A DNA stretch of 64,000 nucleotides from JAWSVE01 sp033852115 (GCA_033852115.1 JAWSVE010000003.1:62001-126000), one strand, 5' to 3'. Positions 35,972 through 45,932 are shown, numbered from the stretch's first letter. Program-made: numbers and translations. The notes: generated by a model from the letters alone, not told the origin.

Positions 35972-36925
35972 TCACGAATCAGCACTTTTAGCTTGATTTT
36001 TGGACGATATAAACTCTAGACCGAGCACAAGCAACAACCCCACGACAGCTGAAATAATAGCCAACGCTAAGTGTGATTCTTGGCCAAGTGACGTCGAAAA
36101 TTGCTGCGGGGATATGTTTTGCTGAATTAATGGTTTCACGACGCCATGGCGATCGACATAGCTACTTATAGTTGCCTTCCAAGGCCATAACATCGTGAGC
36201 GAGCCAAGGAGGAACCCTGTTAACAACGCAAGTGTTGGCTCATGAAATCGCTGTAACAACCAATGTAATAAGTGAGAAAAGAACAGTAGGCCAACAACAC
36301 ACCCCGCCAAAAATGAGCTCAGAATAGCGACGTTCACATCGCTTATAGCGCCTAATATTGTGGGATATAACCCCATTAAGACCAATAAAAATGAACCGGA
36401 GACCCCAGGCAGGATCATGGCACATATGGCTACACTTCCGGCTAGTGCAACAACCCACCAATCTCCGGGTAACTCAGCAGGCTTAACAATCGACACTCCA
36501 TACGCCAGCCCAATGCCAACCAGCAAGATTAGCACCCTCTCTAACGTCCAGCCTGGAAGCTGACGCGCAATATAGATAGCCGAAGCCAGCACTAAGCCAA
36601 AGAAAAAAGACCAAATTAAAATTGGGTGCGACTCCAGCACAGCAGCTAGGACATTCGCCAAAGTTGCAATACTGGTAAGCACACCGCCAAATACGGCAAG
36701 AAGGAAAAAGCCATTAATGTACTTCCAAGCAGCGATCGGACCTTGGGTTAGCAGAACCTTTAATGCCTTTTGATCAATTCGTCGAAGCGAGTCAATTAGC
36801 TCTTCATAAATACCAGTAATGAAAGCAATTGTTCCTCCAGATACCCCCGGAACGATGTCACCTGCTCCCATAGTCATTCCTTTTACAAACAACAATGCGT
36901 ACTCGCTCAAGGGTCGTTGAGTCAT
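35972..36925 (-). CDS. DUF368 membrane protein (PopT/flotillin-unrelated polytopic family)
   Basis: A polytopic membrane protein of about 317 residues with roughly eight to nine hydrophobic helices. Its N-terminal GMTMGAGDIVPGVSGGTIAF and a second ICAMILPGVSGSFLLVLMG repeat are the duplicated signature of DUF368, a family implicated in undecaprenyl-phosphate translocation in some bacteria. The frame is open to 36976 inside pcm, but ATG 36925, located after the pcm stop and directly before the conserved N-terminus, is preferred. Position between pcm and nlpD matches other gammaproteobacteria. Confidence 0.85.
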   Translation of the reverse strand: MTQRPLSEYALLFVKGMTMGAGDIVPGVSGGTIAFITGIYEELIDSLRRIDQKALKVLLTQGPIAAWKYINGFFLLAVFGGVLTSIATLANVLAAVLESHPILIWSFFFGLVLASAIYIARQLPGWTLERVLILLVGIGLAYGVSIVKPAELPGDWWVVALAGSVAICAMILPGVSGSFLLVLMGLYPTILGAISDVNVAILSSFLAGCVVGLLFFSHLLHWLLQRFHEPTLALLTGFLLGSLTMLWPWKATISSYVDRHGVVKPLIQQNISPQQFSTSLGQESHLALAIISAVVGLLLVLGLEFISSKNQAKSADS

Positions 36926-36944
36926 CCTAGCGGACCTATATATG

Positions 36945-37619
36945 TTAACGGGTGATTCCGGAGAGAAGAGGAACAAATTTGACAGGTTCTAACTGCTGGG
37001 TGTGGAAGTTATCCGTATCTCCGTCACGTATTACCAAGGTGAGATATTGCACATCTGCACCAACAGGAATGACCAGTACACCATTTGGAGCAAGTTGATG
37101 GAGGAGCTCTTGTGGTATCTCGCGGGGCGCAGCGGCGCTTAATATTCCTTCAAAGGGGGCTTTTTCCGGCCAGCCAAAGCCCCCGTCTGCATGTGAAAGG
37201 ATGACGTTACGCAGTCCTAATTGGCGTAACCGAGCCCTAGCTTTGTCTTGAAGCGGCTTAATGCGCTCTACACTATAAAGATCATCAACTAGTTGAGCCA
37301 AAATAGCTGTTTGGTAGCCAGAGCCAGTACCAATCTCTAATACTTTTGAAGGTTTTTTACCCAGAGCGCCCAAAAGAATCTCGGTCATTCGAGCAACGAT
37401 ATAAGGCTGTGATAACGTTTGTCCGTAGCCGATTGGGAGTGAACTATCTTCGTAAGCGCGGTGCGACAAAGCCTCATCTAGAAAAATGTGACGTGGCGTT
37501 TCGCGCATCACATCCAGTACAGTGTTGTTTGACACCCCTTGTTCTTGCAAGCGGGCAATTAATCGAGCCCTCGTGCGCTCAGATGTCATCCCGATACCAC
37601 TTAGATTTAACTGACTCAC
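36945..37619 (-). CDS. pcm: Protein-L-isoaspartate O-methyltransferase
   Basis: 224 residues. Repairs isoaspartyl damage in aged proteins using SAM. The substrate loop DSSLPIGYGQTLSQPY near 60-75 and the SAM motif VLEIGTGSGYQTA near 93-105 are diagnostic; LSHADGGFGW follows near 140. The start is GTG 37619 with AAGG in front; a methionine at position 11 is also possible. The gene normally follows surE, but here truD is directly upstream with only a 134-base gap. Confidence 0.96.
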   Translation of the reverse strand: MSQLNLSGIGMTSERTRARLIARLQEQGVSNNTVLDVMRETPRHIFLDEALSHRAYEDSSLPIGYGQTLSQPYIVARMTEILLGALGKKPSKVLEIGTGSGYQTAILAQLVDDLYSVERIKPLQDKARARLRQLGLRNVILSHADGGFGWPEKAPFEGILSAAAPREIPQELLHQLAPNGVLVIPVGADVQYLTLVIRDGDTDNFHTQQLEPVKFVPLLSGITR

Positions 37620-37753
37620 GCAGCCTTATCCCCCAACAACTTGTCTCAATGATTATGTACCTCAATCTTGGAATGGGTACTTTTTGCGGACGCAATATAG
37701 CACAGCCCATCACTGGATTGACTGCTACCTACCTGCTGTTTTGCGCCTTTGAG

Positions 37754-38707
37754 TTAGTTTTCACTGAAATCAGTCACCTCACGTAGAACTGTCGTGGCAA
37801 ACTGCCCAGGGAGTAACGAAAAACTGATCGTCAATTGCTCTGCATCACCCTCAAACGACAAATCAATAGGCTTGCTAATCAATGGGCGCCTTTCTTGTTG
37901 TAGACCAACATGCTCTATACCTTCAGTCCAGCTGGCGTAAGCCCCCAATACATCCGCTTCAATGTTTCCGGTTTCGCCAGCGCCCAATGGCTTACCTCGA
38001 CCCCACAAAGCACCACTGGGAACCTGCTCTGGGTCACCACTTAGCGTTTTCTGCCAGTTGCCCAGCGCTACCCGTTTAGACAGAATTTGGTTGAATAGAT
38101 AAGAACGAGCGGCTGAAATAGCCATATATTTCGACTGTCTATTCTTGATTTTCTGTCGGCCAACGAGAATTTTTTCGGCAAGCTCTAGATTACCGGCGTC
38201 GATACCAAAGCGCTGAGGCCCAAAATAATTTGGCACACCGGATTTGATTTGATTTAGTCGAGTTATTACATCATCAAAATACGTAATATTTCGAAGGGTA
38301 ATACAAAAGTGATTGTCGCTATGTTGGCCACGACGCAGTTTTTGGCGATGCCGGGTCACTTGGTTAATATCGACACCTTCAATGAAGGTTGACATTAAAT
38401 CGGTCGTTAGCGGTTTGGGGTGATAGAGGCTAAACCATTGGCTGGTCACCGCGATACGATCTTTTAACCCACAATAACCGACATCTTTCGCTTCTATGCC
38501 TGCAACCCTTGCTATTTGTCGCGCGAGCCATTCTGTATTGGTATTGCGCTTTGTGACATGAACAAATATATGTTCACCGCATCCCTCTGGAACAAAACTT
38601 AAATTTTCAGTAACTCGAAAATCTTCTGGAAAGGTCTTGAAAGCTGATTCACTAGGTGGATTACCCAATGCAAATGAAAAATCTAATGAATAAGGAGTCG
38701 AAACCAA
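37754..38707 (-). CDS. truD: tRNA pseudouridine(13) synthase TruD
   Basis: 317 residues. The TruD catalytic signature GYCGLKDRIAVTSQ (77-90) holds the essential Asp83. FPEDFRVTE near 26-34 and the NYFGPQRFG motif near 160 confirm the family. It modifies U13 in tRNA-Glu. It is slightly shorter than the E. coli enzyme. The start is TTG 38707, with TAGG about 7 bases upstream, just after the ispF stop. Confidence 0.95.
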   Translation of the reverse strand: MVSTPYSLDFSFALGNPPSESAFKTFPEDFRVTENLSFVPEGCGEHIFVHVTKRNTNTEWLARQIARVAGIEAKDVGYCGLKDRIAVTSQWFSLYHPKPLTTDLMSTFIEGVDINQVTRHRQKLRRGQHSDNHFCITLRNITYFDDVITRLNQIKSGVPNYFGPQRFGIDAGNLELAEKILVGRQKIKNRQSKYMAISAARSYLFNQILSKRVALGNWQKTLSGDPEQVPSGALWGRGKPLGAGETGNIEADVLGAYASWTEGIEHVGLQQERRPLISKPIDLSFEGDAEQLTISFSLLPGQFATTVLREVTDFSEN

Positions 38708-38715
38708 GTTTGTAC

Positions 38716-39201
38716 CTATTCTTTATTGTTAATTAACTGCAGCAAAACGACAGATTGTGCGGCAATACCCTCTCCTCGCCCAGTAAAACCCAGTTTTTCT
38801 GTTGTCGTCGCTTTGATGTTTACGCAGTCGATATCAATCTGTAGATCCGCAGCGACATTAGCTTCCATCTGAGGCAGATAGCTCATGAGTTTTGGACGTT
38901 CAGCAATAATTGTTGAATCACAATTCACTACCGAAAAGCCCTTAGCATTCACCTTTGCACGCACCATCCGCAACAGATCGCGACTGTTAGCATTTTTATA
39001 TTGGGGGTCATTATCAGGAAAGTGTTGACCAATATCCCCTAAGCCAGCCGCTCCCAGTAAAGCATCACACAGCGCGTGTAGAAGTACATCGCCATCAGAG
39101 TGGGCTTTAAACGCTTTTTCAAATGGTATGACAACGCCACCCAGGACTAATTTATCTCCCTCGGTAAAGCTATGAACATCGAAACCCTGTCCAACCCTCA
39201 C
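38716..39201 (-). CDS. ispF: 2-C-methyl-D-erythritol 2,4-cyclodiphosphate synthase IspF
   Basis: 161 residues, fifth step of the non-mevalonate (MEP) isoprenoid pathway. Metal ligands Asp8 and His10 are in GFDVHSF, and His42 is in HSDGDVLLHALCDALLGA. The VNIKATTTEKLGFTGRGEGIA segment near 130-150 is the CDP/substrate loop. Its start overlaps the ispD stop by four bases, so translation is coupled to ispD. Confidence 0.97.
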   Translation of the reverse strand: MRVGQGFDVHSFTEGDKLVLGGVVIPFEKAFKAHSDGDVLLHALCDALLGAAGLGDIGQHFPDNDPQYKNANSRDLLRMVRAKVNAKGFSVVNCDSTIIAERPKLMSYLPQMEANVAADLQIDIDCVNIKATTTEKLGFTGRGEGIAAQSVVLLQLINNKE

Positions 39202-39911
39202 ATCGAAACTCCTTGCTTTTTTAGTATGACTTCTGCGCGACTTAAATCTTCAGGTACGGTTATTTTAATATTTTGACTACTAGATTTAACTAGCTCTGGA
39301 GAAAAGCCTAACGCTTCAATAGCCATAGACTCGTCTGTGATGGGCATTGAGTTTTGCCTAGAGGCAGATAACGCTTGATGGAGCAAACCAAAACGAAACA
39401 TTTGTGGTGTTTGTGCAGCCCAGATATTCCGCCGGTCGACAGTACCGACTACCGTGGCGTTGTTGTCACTGCGCTTTAAGGTATCGTTTATAGGAGACGC
39501 AAGTAACCCGCCGGCCTCGGTACCGGACAAAGTACCGATTAGATTATTTAAATCAGACAGAGTAACGCAGGGTCGGGCAGCATCATGGACCAATACCCAG
39601 TCGTTTGGGTTAGCGTAAGCTTTGAGTGCATCTAACCCTGCTAGGACTGAGTCTGATCGTTCGGCTCCGCCTTTGACCGTTTGAACGCGGTTGTGCTGCG
39701 ATACCGACAAAGTAGACCAGTATTTATCGTCCTGATGAATCGGGACGAGCACCTTTTCGATACTGGACAGTGAAAGTAGTTTTTCTAAGCTATGCTCCAA
39801 TACGGTTTTACCCAGTAACTTAGCATACTGCTTAGGAATATCAGACTGAAAGCGAGAACCGATTCCCGCTGCAGGTACGATGGCAAAATAGCGATCGGAA
39901 ATGAGCGTCAT
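39198..39911 (-). CDS. ispD: 2-C-methyl-D-erythritol 4-phosphate cytidylyltransferase IspD
   Basis: 237 residues. The CTP-binding loop PAAGIGSRF (13-21) with the lysine of PKQYAKL, the VHDAARPC motif near 105-112 and RRNIWAAQTPQMF near 160 are all canonical. It converts MEP plus CTP to CDP-ME. It lies between ftsB and ispF as in most gammaproteobacteria, 11 bases after ftsB. Confidence 0.97.
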   Translation of the reverse strand: MTLISDRYFAIVPAAGIGSRFQSDIPKQYAKLLGKTVLEHSLEKLLSLSSIEKVLVPIHQDDKYWSTLSVSQHNRVQTVKGGAERSDSVLAGLDALKAYANPNDWVLVHDAARPCVTLSDLNNLIGTLSGTEAGGLLASPINDTLKRSDNNATVVGTVDRRNIWAAQTPQMFRFGLLHQALSASRQNSMPITDESMAIEALGFSPELVKSSSQNIKITVPEDLSRAEVILKKQGVSM

Positions 39912-39922
39912 AAAGCCGTTCG

Positions 39923-40237
39923 CTATTGAGTGTGCGAATTGGAAGGCAAACCGCGTTGCAGTTCCTCTTCATCGACCACAATATAAAGAGTTTCACCGTC
40001 TTTAATCATACCCAATTCGCTTCGCGCGCGCTCTTCAATAGTTTTGAGCCCGGTTTTTAACTCTTCAACTTCAATAGACAATAATCGATTGCGCTCTTTT
40101 AAATTATCGATTTCTGCATACTGTTGTTTTATTTGATCTTGCAAGCTCACCACTTCAGCAATGCTGCCCTCGCCTATCCACAGTCTATACTGTAGATAGA
40201 CGATGCAAATAGCTAGGGCAGCAACAAGCCACTTCAT
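39923..40237 (-). CDS. ftsB: Cell division protein FtsB
   Basis: 104 residues. A short cytoplasmic start, one membrane helix (about 2-20) with the usual QYRLWIGEGS junction, a periplasmic coiled coil (about 28-70, LQDQIKQQYAEIDNLKERN) and a soluble tail with EERARSELGMIKDGE. This is the bitopic FtsB layout; it bridges FtsL and FtsQ in the divisome. It starts 20 bases after eno, the conserved neighbour. Confidence 0.94.
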   Translation of the reverse strand: MKWLVAALAICIVYLQYRLWIGEGSIAEVVSLQDQIKQQYAEIDNLKERNRLLSIEVEELKTGLKTIEERARSELGMIKDGETLYIVVDEEELQRGLPSNSHTQ

Positions 40238-40257
40238 GAGTGCTGAATAACCGTTAA

Positions 40258-41547
40258 TTACGCTTTGAATTCGGCACGACCGCGATAAGGCGCGTCTTTA
40301 CCTAATTCGGCTTCGATACGCAGTAACCGGTTATATTTTGCAACTCGGTCGGAGCGACACAAAGAGCCAGTTTTAATTTGGCCCGCTGCAGTCGCAACAG
40401 CAAGGTCAGCGATAGTGGTATCTTCGGTCTCACCAGATCGGTGCGATATGACAGCGGTATAACCTGCATCCTTAGCCATCTTGATAGCATCGAGGGTTTC
40501 TGAGAGTGAGCCGATTTGGTTGAACTTAATCAGAATAGAATTACCAATATTTTTCTCAATACCTTCCTTCAAGATTTTTGTATTGGTAACGAATAAATCA
40601 TCCCCAACTAACTGTACTTTGTCGCCAATTTTTTGGGTCAACGTTGCCCAACCATCCCAGTCACTTTCATCCATACCATCTTCAATCGAAAGAATAGGAT
40701 ATTTGTCTGCTAGACCAGCGAGGTAATCTGCAAAACCCTCTGCATCGAAGGCTTTTCCTTCACCGCTCAGATCGTATTTCCCATCTTTATAAAACTCAGA
40801 AGATGCGCAATCCAAAGCCAGCGTGATGTCATCACCCAAAGAATAACCCGCTTGCGCTACCGCCTCTGCAATAACTTCGATGGCAGATTCGTTAGATGGC
40901 AAGTTGGGCGCGAATCCACCTTCGTCGCCAACAGCGGTATTCAATTCGCGACCGCTTAGGACTTTCTTCAAGGAATGAAAAATCTCTGCACCTTGACGAA
41001 GTGCTTCAGAAAAGGTTTCAGCTTTAACAGGCTGAATCATAAACTCTTGGATATCAACATTGTTATCAGCATGCTCACCACCGTTGATAATATTCATCAT
41101 TGGAACTGGCATAGAGTATTGGCCAGATGTTCCATTGATATCTGCAATGTGTTGATACAAAGGAATACCTTTGTCAGCGGCCGCCGCTTTAGCGGCTGCA
41201 AGTGATACGGCTAGAATTGCGTTTGCACCCAAATTAGCTTTGTTTTCGGTACCATCTGCTTTCAACATTGCATCGTCTAAAGCGCGCTGATCAGTTACGT
41301 CCATGCCTTTGAGTAAATCATTTATCGTGGTATTGACGTTCTCTACTGCCTTCAAAACGCCTTTTCCGAGATAGCGGCTTTTATCGCCATCACGTAGCTC
41401 TAGCGCTTCACGAGACCCAGTCGACGCACCAGAAGGTGCACAAGCTGACCCCACTACACCGGATTCTAAAACAACATCGGCATTCACCGTCGGGTTTCCA
41501 CGGCTATCCAAAACCTCAAAGGCTTTGACTTCCAAAATCTTGGTCAT
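40258..41547 (-). CDS. eno: Enolase
   Basis: 429 residues, full length. Interconverts 2-phosphoglycerate and phosphoenolpyruvate. SGASTGSREALELRD near 40, the metal Asp/Glu ligands in ALDCASSEF, LSIEDGMDESDW and LVGDDLFVTN, the catalytic Lys in ILIKFNQIGS near 340 and the HRSGETEDT segment near 370 are present. It lies between kdsA and ftsB. Confidence 0.98.
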   Translation of the reverse strand: MTKILEVKAFEVLDSRGNPTVNADVVLESGVVGSACAPSGASTGSREALELRDGDKSRYLGKGVLKAVENVNTTINDLLKGMDVTDQRALDDAMLKADGTENKANLGANAILAVSLAAAKAAAADKGIPLYQHIADINGTSGQYSMPVPMMNIINGGEHADNNVDIQEFMIQPVKAETFSEALRQGAEIFHSLKKVLSGRELNTAVGDEGGFAPNLPSNESAIEVIAEAVAQAGYSLGDDITLALDCASSEFYKDGKYDLSGEGKAFDAEGFADYLAGLADKYPILSIEDGMDESDWDGWATLTQKIGDKVQLVGDDLFVTNTKILKEGIEKNIGNSILIKFNQIGSLSETLDAIKMAKDAGYTAVISHRSGETEDTTIADLAVATAAGQIKTGSLCRSDRVAKYNRLLRIEAELGKDAPYRGRAEFKA

Positions 41548-41574
41548 TGGTTATTCTCCAACTAAAAGTCTCAA

Positions 41575-42426
41575 TTAATTTATAGATAATTCGGGTAAAT
41601 TCTTTACGACATCGTCGACCGCTTTAACGTGTTCGAGCAAGGCTTTAAGATGTTCAAGCGGCAGAGCGCTTGGGCCATCGCATTTCGCTTTCTCTGGGTC
41701 TGGATGAGTTTCTAAAAACAAACCAGCGATTCCCGCGCCAGCTGCAGCGCGCGCGAGTTCGGCGGTTTGACGACGGCGGCCGCCAGATGCTGCGCCGCCC
41801 GGATCTCGACACTGCAATGAGTGCGTGACATCGAAAATCATCGGTGCATTACCGCTGCTTTCTTTCATGATACGAAACCCCAACATATCGACGACCAGAT
41901 TATCATAGCCAAAATTACTGCCTCGTTCGCAAATCATGACTTTGTCATTACCGCACTCGGCAAACTTTTCAACAATATTGCCGATTTGTGAAGGGCTAAC
42001 AAACTGGGGTTTCTTAATATTTATCACGGCGCCTGTTTTGGCCATTGCATCAACTAAATCGGTTTGTCGGGCCAAAAACGCGGGTAATTGAATAACGTCG
42101 CAAACATCGGCTACTGGCGCTGCTTGGGCAGGTTCATGAATATCAGTAATGAGTGGGACATTGAAAGTTGATTTAACTTCTTCCAATATTTTTAATCCTT
42201 CATCAAGTCCCGGCCCTCGATAGGAATGGATCGATGATCGATTAGCCTTATCAAAAGAGGCTTTGAATACATAGGGAATACTTAGTTTTCCACATACATC
42301 GACAAAATGTTCAGCAACCCTTAAAGCTAAATCTCGAGATTCAAGAACATTGATACCGCCAAAAACCACAAATGGCAGGTTATTCGCGACCTTAAAATTG
42401 GTAATACTAATTGTCGAACTATCCAC
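41575..42426 (-). CDS. kdsA: 3-deoxy-D-manno-octulosonate 8-phosphate synthase KdsA
   Basis: 283 residues. Condenses PEP with arabinose 5-phosphate to make KDO-8-P for lipopolysaccharide. Motifs include FGGINVLESRD near 22, FKASFDKANRSS near 55, TDIHEPAQ near 95, INIKKPQF near 135 and DVTHSLQ near 200. The segment lacks the metal-binding Cys in the N-terminal region (GGIN in place of NC), so it looks like the metal-independent class. The start is GTG 42426; 11 bases separate it from pyrG. Confidence 0.96.
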   Translation of the reverse strand: MDSSTISITNFKVANNLPFVVFGGINVLESRDLALRVAEHFVDVCGKLSIPYVFKASFDKANRSSIHSYRGPGLDEGLKILEEVKSTFNVPLITDIHEPAQAAPVADVCDVIQLPAFLARQTDLVDAMAKTGAVINIKKPQFVSPSQIGNIVEKFAECGNDKVMICERGSNFGYDNLVVDMLGFRIMKESSGNAPMIFDVTHSLQCRDPGGAASGGRRRQTAELARAAAGAGIAGLFLETHPDPEKAKCDGPSALPLEHLKALLEHVKAVDDVVKNLPELSIN

Positions 42427-42437
42427 AAAAATCCTTG

Positions 42438-44066
42438 TTATTTTGATTCGTGCTGTTGGACTGCGGCATTCACAAAACTTGTGAATAATGGATGGCCATC
42501 ACGAGGAGTCGAAGTGAACTCCGGGTGAAATTGACACGCGACAAACCAAGGATGGTCCGGTAATTCAACAACCTCGACTAATGCGTCATCGGTGGACCAT
42601 CCACCAATTCTTAAGCCAGCCTGTTGCAGTTGATCTACGTAGTTATTGTTTACCTCATAACGATGTCGATGACGCTCTAAGATGACATCATCGCCATAAA
42701 TCGCTCTGACCTTTGTGTCAGGTGCTAAGCGGCATTCTTGAGCACCCAAGCGCATTGTGCCACCAAGGTCTGAATTCTCATCTCGAGATTCTTTGTTGCC
42801 TTCCGAGGTAATCCACTCGGTGATCAATCCAATGACCGAATGTTTGCAATCTTTATCAAATTCAGAAGAATTGGCATTTTTTAAACCTGCAACATTACGT
42901 GTGAATTCAATCACGGCAACTTGCATACCAAGGCAAATGCCAAGATAAGGGATATTGTTTTCGCGTGCATAGCGGACCGACATCAATTTTCCATCGAGGC
43001 CACGCTCACCGAATCCTCCTGGCACTAATATGCCATCTGCATCGGCTAAAATTTCTACACCCTTCTCTTCAACATCTTCAGCATTGATGTGAACGACTTT
43101 GACTTTGGTCAGGGTATGGATGCCTGCATGCTCAAGAGATTCATTGAGTGATTTGTATGCGTCCAGCAAATCCATGTATTTGCCAACCATTGCTATAGTG
43201 ACTTCACGCTTAGGATTCAGCTTCCCATCAACAACTCTATCCCACTCTGATAGGTCTGCTTCGCCAGCCTCAAGACCAAAGTTTTTCAGCACAATTTGAT
43301 CAAGATGGTATTCGTGAAGTAAACGTGGGATCGCATAAATTGTATTAGCGTCAGGTAACGGGACTACGGCCTCAAACGCGACGTTGGTAAACAAAGCAAT
43401 TTTCTTGCGGGAGTCATCGTCCACTGCGTTTTCTGATCGGCACAACAGAACATCCGGCTGGAGGCCGATAGAGCGCAACTCTTTGACTGAATGTTGGGTT
43501 GGTTTTGTTTTAGTTTCACCGGCAGTCGAAATGTATGGCACGAGCGTGAGATGAATCAACTGAGTTCGACCAGCGCCGAGTTCAACACGCATTTGACGTA
43601 CCGCCTCAAGAAACGGTTGAGATTCAATGTCCCCGACCGTACCGCCAATCTCAACTAACGCAACATCAAACCCGTGGCCACCTTCCTGTATGCGCCGTTT
43701 AATTTCATCGGTGATATGTGGAATTACTTGAACGGTCCCGCCAAGATAATCGCCTCGGCGCTCTTTCCGTAATACTGTTTCGTATACCCGACCAGTGGTG
43801 AAGTTGTTGCGACGGGTCATTCGTGTTCGAAGAAAGCGTTCGTAATGTCCAAGATCTAAGTCGGTTTCTGCACCGTCTTCGGTAACGTACACTTCACCAT
43901 GTTGAAACGGGCTCATAGTGCCGGGATCAACGTTAATATACGGGTCTAACTTTAATATCGTAACTTTTAAACCGCGAGCTTCTAAAATGGCCGCAAGTGA
44001 AGCTGAGGCAATGCCTTTCCCTAACGAAGAAACAACACCACCGGTGACAAAAATATATCTAGTCAT
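42438..44066 (-). CDS. pyrG: CTP synthase
   Basis: 542 residues. Makes CTP from UTP with glutamine as nitrogen source. The N-terminal synthetase domain starts FVTGGVVSSLGKGI and carries DPYINVDPGTMSPFQHGEV. The C-terminal class I amidotransferase has the nucleophile Cys in GICLGMQ near 380 and the His-Glu pair in CQFHPEFTS near 515. It is first in the tight pyrG-kdsA-eno-ftsB run, with a 390-base gap separating it from tilS. Confidence 0.98.
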   Translation of the reverse strand: MTRYIFVTGGVVSSLGKGIASASLAAILEARGLKVTILKLDPYINVDPGTMSPFQHGEVYVTEDGAETDLDLGHYERFLRTRMTRRNNFTTGRVYETVLRKERRGDYLGGTVQVIPHITDEIKRRIQEGGHGFDVALVEIGGTVGDIESQPFLEAVRQMRVELGAGRTQLIHLTLVPYISTAGETKTKPTQHSVKELRSIGLQPDVLLCRSENAVDDDSRKKIALFTNVAFEAVVPLPDANTIYAIPRLLHEYHLDQIVLKNFGLEAGEADLSEWDRVVDGKLNPKREVTIAMVGKYMDLLDAYKSLNESLEHAGIHTLTKVKVVHINAEDVEEKGVEILADADGILVPGGFGERGLDGKLMSVRYARENNIPYLGICLGMQVAVIEFTRNVAGLKNANSSEFDKDCKHSVIGLITEWITSEGNKESRDENSDLGGTMRLGAQECRLAPDTKVRAIYGDDVILERHRHRYEVNNNYVDQLQQAGLRIGGWSTDDALVEVVELPDHPWFVACQFHPEFTSTPRDGHPLFTSFVNAAVQQHESK

Positions 44067-44454
44067 TTACGCCCTTAGATTTACTACAGCTAAACAATAT
44101 AAAAACAACGCCGACCATGTGACCCGCGCTGAAATTAGTCTTTGAATACGTCTTGCTTTAAGCCCATTAGCGTACCTAAACGTCGAGATCAGGTACTCAC
44201 ATTAGTGGGTAGGAAAGGAAGGATACTGCGGCCTTAAGTGGGTGCGATGAGATATTAAACTTGCTCATCCAAGCCAGAAATTGGCCCGAAAAATCCGTGC
44301 CGAGGCCACCTAGATCGACAGCTACCTTTGCCCTCAAGATGGGACGCCAGATTACCAGAAAGAGCAGCTCATCTCAATTGAAAAGTCTCTTTACGATGGC
44401 CACCATGTGTGGGCAAGCAGAGGCTAAAAAACGTTCACTCTCAACAAGTTACAT
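44067..44454. other. Gene-free gap between tilS and pyrG
   Basis: About 390 bases on a stretch where relatives have tilS close to pyrG. No convincing reading frame, RNA or repeat was found. It probably holds the pyrG promoter. A short imperfect inverted repeat around 44160-44215 is too weak to call. Confidence 0.55.
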
Positions 44455-45768
44455 TCAATCTGCCATGTGCCATTCGAGACTGATTGCTGGCTCATCATCT
44501 TCAGCCACGAAGTCTTTACATACCCACAAATCCCCAACTGCCGCTAGCTCGCCGTCTGAATAAATCAGCGGGACACGATCTCTCAGCCAAGGCTCCAACC
44601 CATATTCTTGCAGTAATTTCTTTAATGTCTGCGAATGACGACGCCCTTCAGGCTGACACCGCTCGCCACCCACGCGCCAGCGCACCTCGTAACCCTCGGC
44701 TTTAGCGCGTAGGCCGTTGAATGATTGCCGTGCGTGAAGCTCACTGCCGTCTTCTAGCGTCAATGGCGCTTGACCGTGCCACCTCAGGGTCGTGCTCAAT
44801 GCCTGTGCTTTCTGAACCGGCGTTAGGTATAGCCTTTCACTGTAAAGCCGCAGCGCCGTATTAGCCCATTGCACCACCGCTCCCGATACGGCCGCTTCGA
44901 ACAGCTGTTTATCTGCCTCTTCTAGGTGTTTTCGCTCCATAATCTCGAAACCACGTAATCTAACCCAATTTCGCAATAGGTTGTTGCGACGATAGCGAGG
45001 CAAAAGACTTAGGGACGCAAAACAGAGGCTATACCCCCATCGTTCCTTGATTTCATCGCAGCGCTCTAAATCGAGCAAGCTTAGATCATGCGATAACTTG
45101 TCAGACTGGTGGCAAGCCTCTGCGGAACGTTGCCAACGACTAGCAAATCCGGGCCAACGCTCTTCGAGGACCGGCATAACTTGCTGGCGGAGATAATTTC
45201 GATCAAAGCTAATATCATCATTGGAATCATCTTCCATCCAGATCAGCTCATTCAGCAAAGCATATTGACGTAGCGATTCTTTACTAAAATTAAGTAATGG
45301 CCTAGCGATGTAGCCTTGTGAAAAATTGCGGCAGAAATCCATCGCTGACAAACCATAAGGCCCCGCTCCACGAAGCAACCGAAAGAGCATGGTTTCTGCC
45401 TGATCATCTTGATGATGCGCTAACAGCAAGACATCACCCTGCTGCATAAACTGAGACATCGCGTTGTAACGAGAAAGACGTGCGGCATCCTCGATGCCTT
45501 TGCCTTGATTGACAACATCCACCTTGCAGCATTCAAGAGGTACTTCCCATTGGTCACACAAGCTGCGGCAATGTTGCTCCCACTGTGCTGCGTTAGCCGA
45601 TAAACCGTGATTTACGTGGATGGCGATAATGGGCTGGTCGAGTTCCAAGGATAGCAAGCTGTGCAGCAATACGACCGAGTCGACGCCACCGCTAAGGCCA
45701 ACGAGCCATCGGGTAGTATCCGGTAATCCTTGTAACGCGTCTCGTAAATCAGCACTTTCAAAAGACAT
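44455..45768 (-). CDS. tilS: tRNA(Ile)-lysidine synthase TilS
   Basis: 437 residues. Modifies C34 of the minor tRNA-Ile to lysidine, changing codon reading from AUG to AUA. The PP-loop SGGVDSVVLLH near residues 24-34 (in the protein from 45768), LLAHHQDDQAET and FRLLRGAG follow the family. The C-terminal RRHSQTLKKLLQEYGLEPWLRDRVPLIY segment is the TilS_C domain. ATG 45789 has no ribosome site; ATG 45768 has CAGG 8 bases upstream, so I prefer it. It is divergent from the S9 peptidase. Confidence 0.95.
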   Translation of the reverse strand: MSFESADLRDALQGLPDTTRWLVGLSGGVDSVVLLHSLLSLELDQPIIAIHVNHGLSANAAQWEQHCRSLCDQWEVPLECCKVDVVNQGKGIEDAARLSRYNAMSQFMQQGDVLLLAHHQDDQAETMLFRLLRGAGPYGLSAMDFCRNFSQGYIARPLLNFSKESLRQYALLNELIWMEDDSNDDISFDRNYLRQQVMPVLEERWPGFASRWQRSAEACHQSDKLSHDLSLLDLERCDEIKERWGYSLCFASLSLLPRYRRNNLLRNWVRLRGFEIMERKHLEEADKQLFEAAVSGAVVQWANTALRLYSERLYLTPVQKAQALSTTLRWHGQAPLTLEDGSELHARQSFNGLRAKAEGYEVRWRVGGERCQPEGRRHSQTLKKLLQEYGLEPWLRDRVPLIYSDGELAAVGDLWVCKDFVAEDDEPAISLEWHMAD

Positions 45769-45932
45769 GCTTAATACCTGAGCCTCCATTGACCAATGAT
45801 CTATCGACCTTTATACCGAGAAATTTGCGCTGAGTCACTTTTCCTTTCAAAATCAACAATTTCGGGCATGAGACAACGTTTACAATCCACCGTGCAGTTG
45901 AATAAAACAAACAACAAGTAGAGCAAAACATC

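Noticed and set aside
37346..37786. A 146-codon plus-strand frame over pcm and the surE-less gap
   Set aside because: More than half is antisense to pcm, and composition is not protein-like. It is not a surE relic, since surE would be on the minus strand.
44261..44563. A 100-codon plus-strand frame between pyrG and tilS
   Set aside because: It overlaps the tilS 3' end in antisense, has a low-complexity Ser/Lys/Arg composition and no ribosome site.
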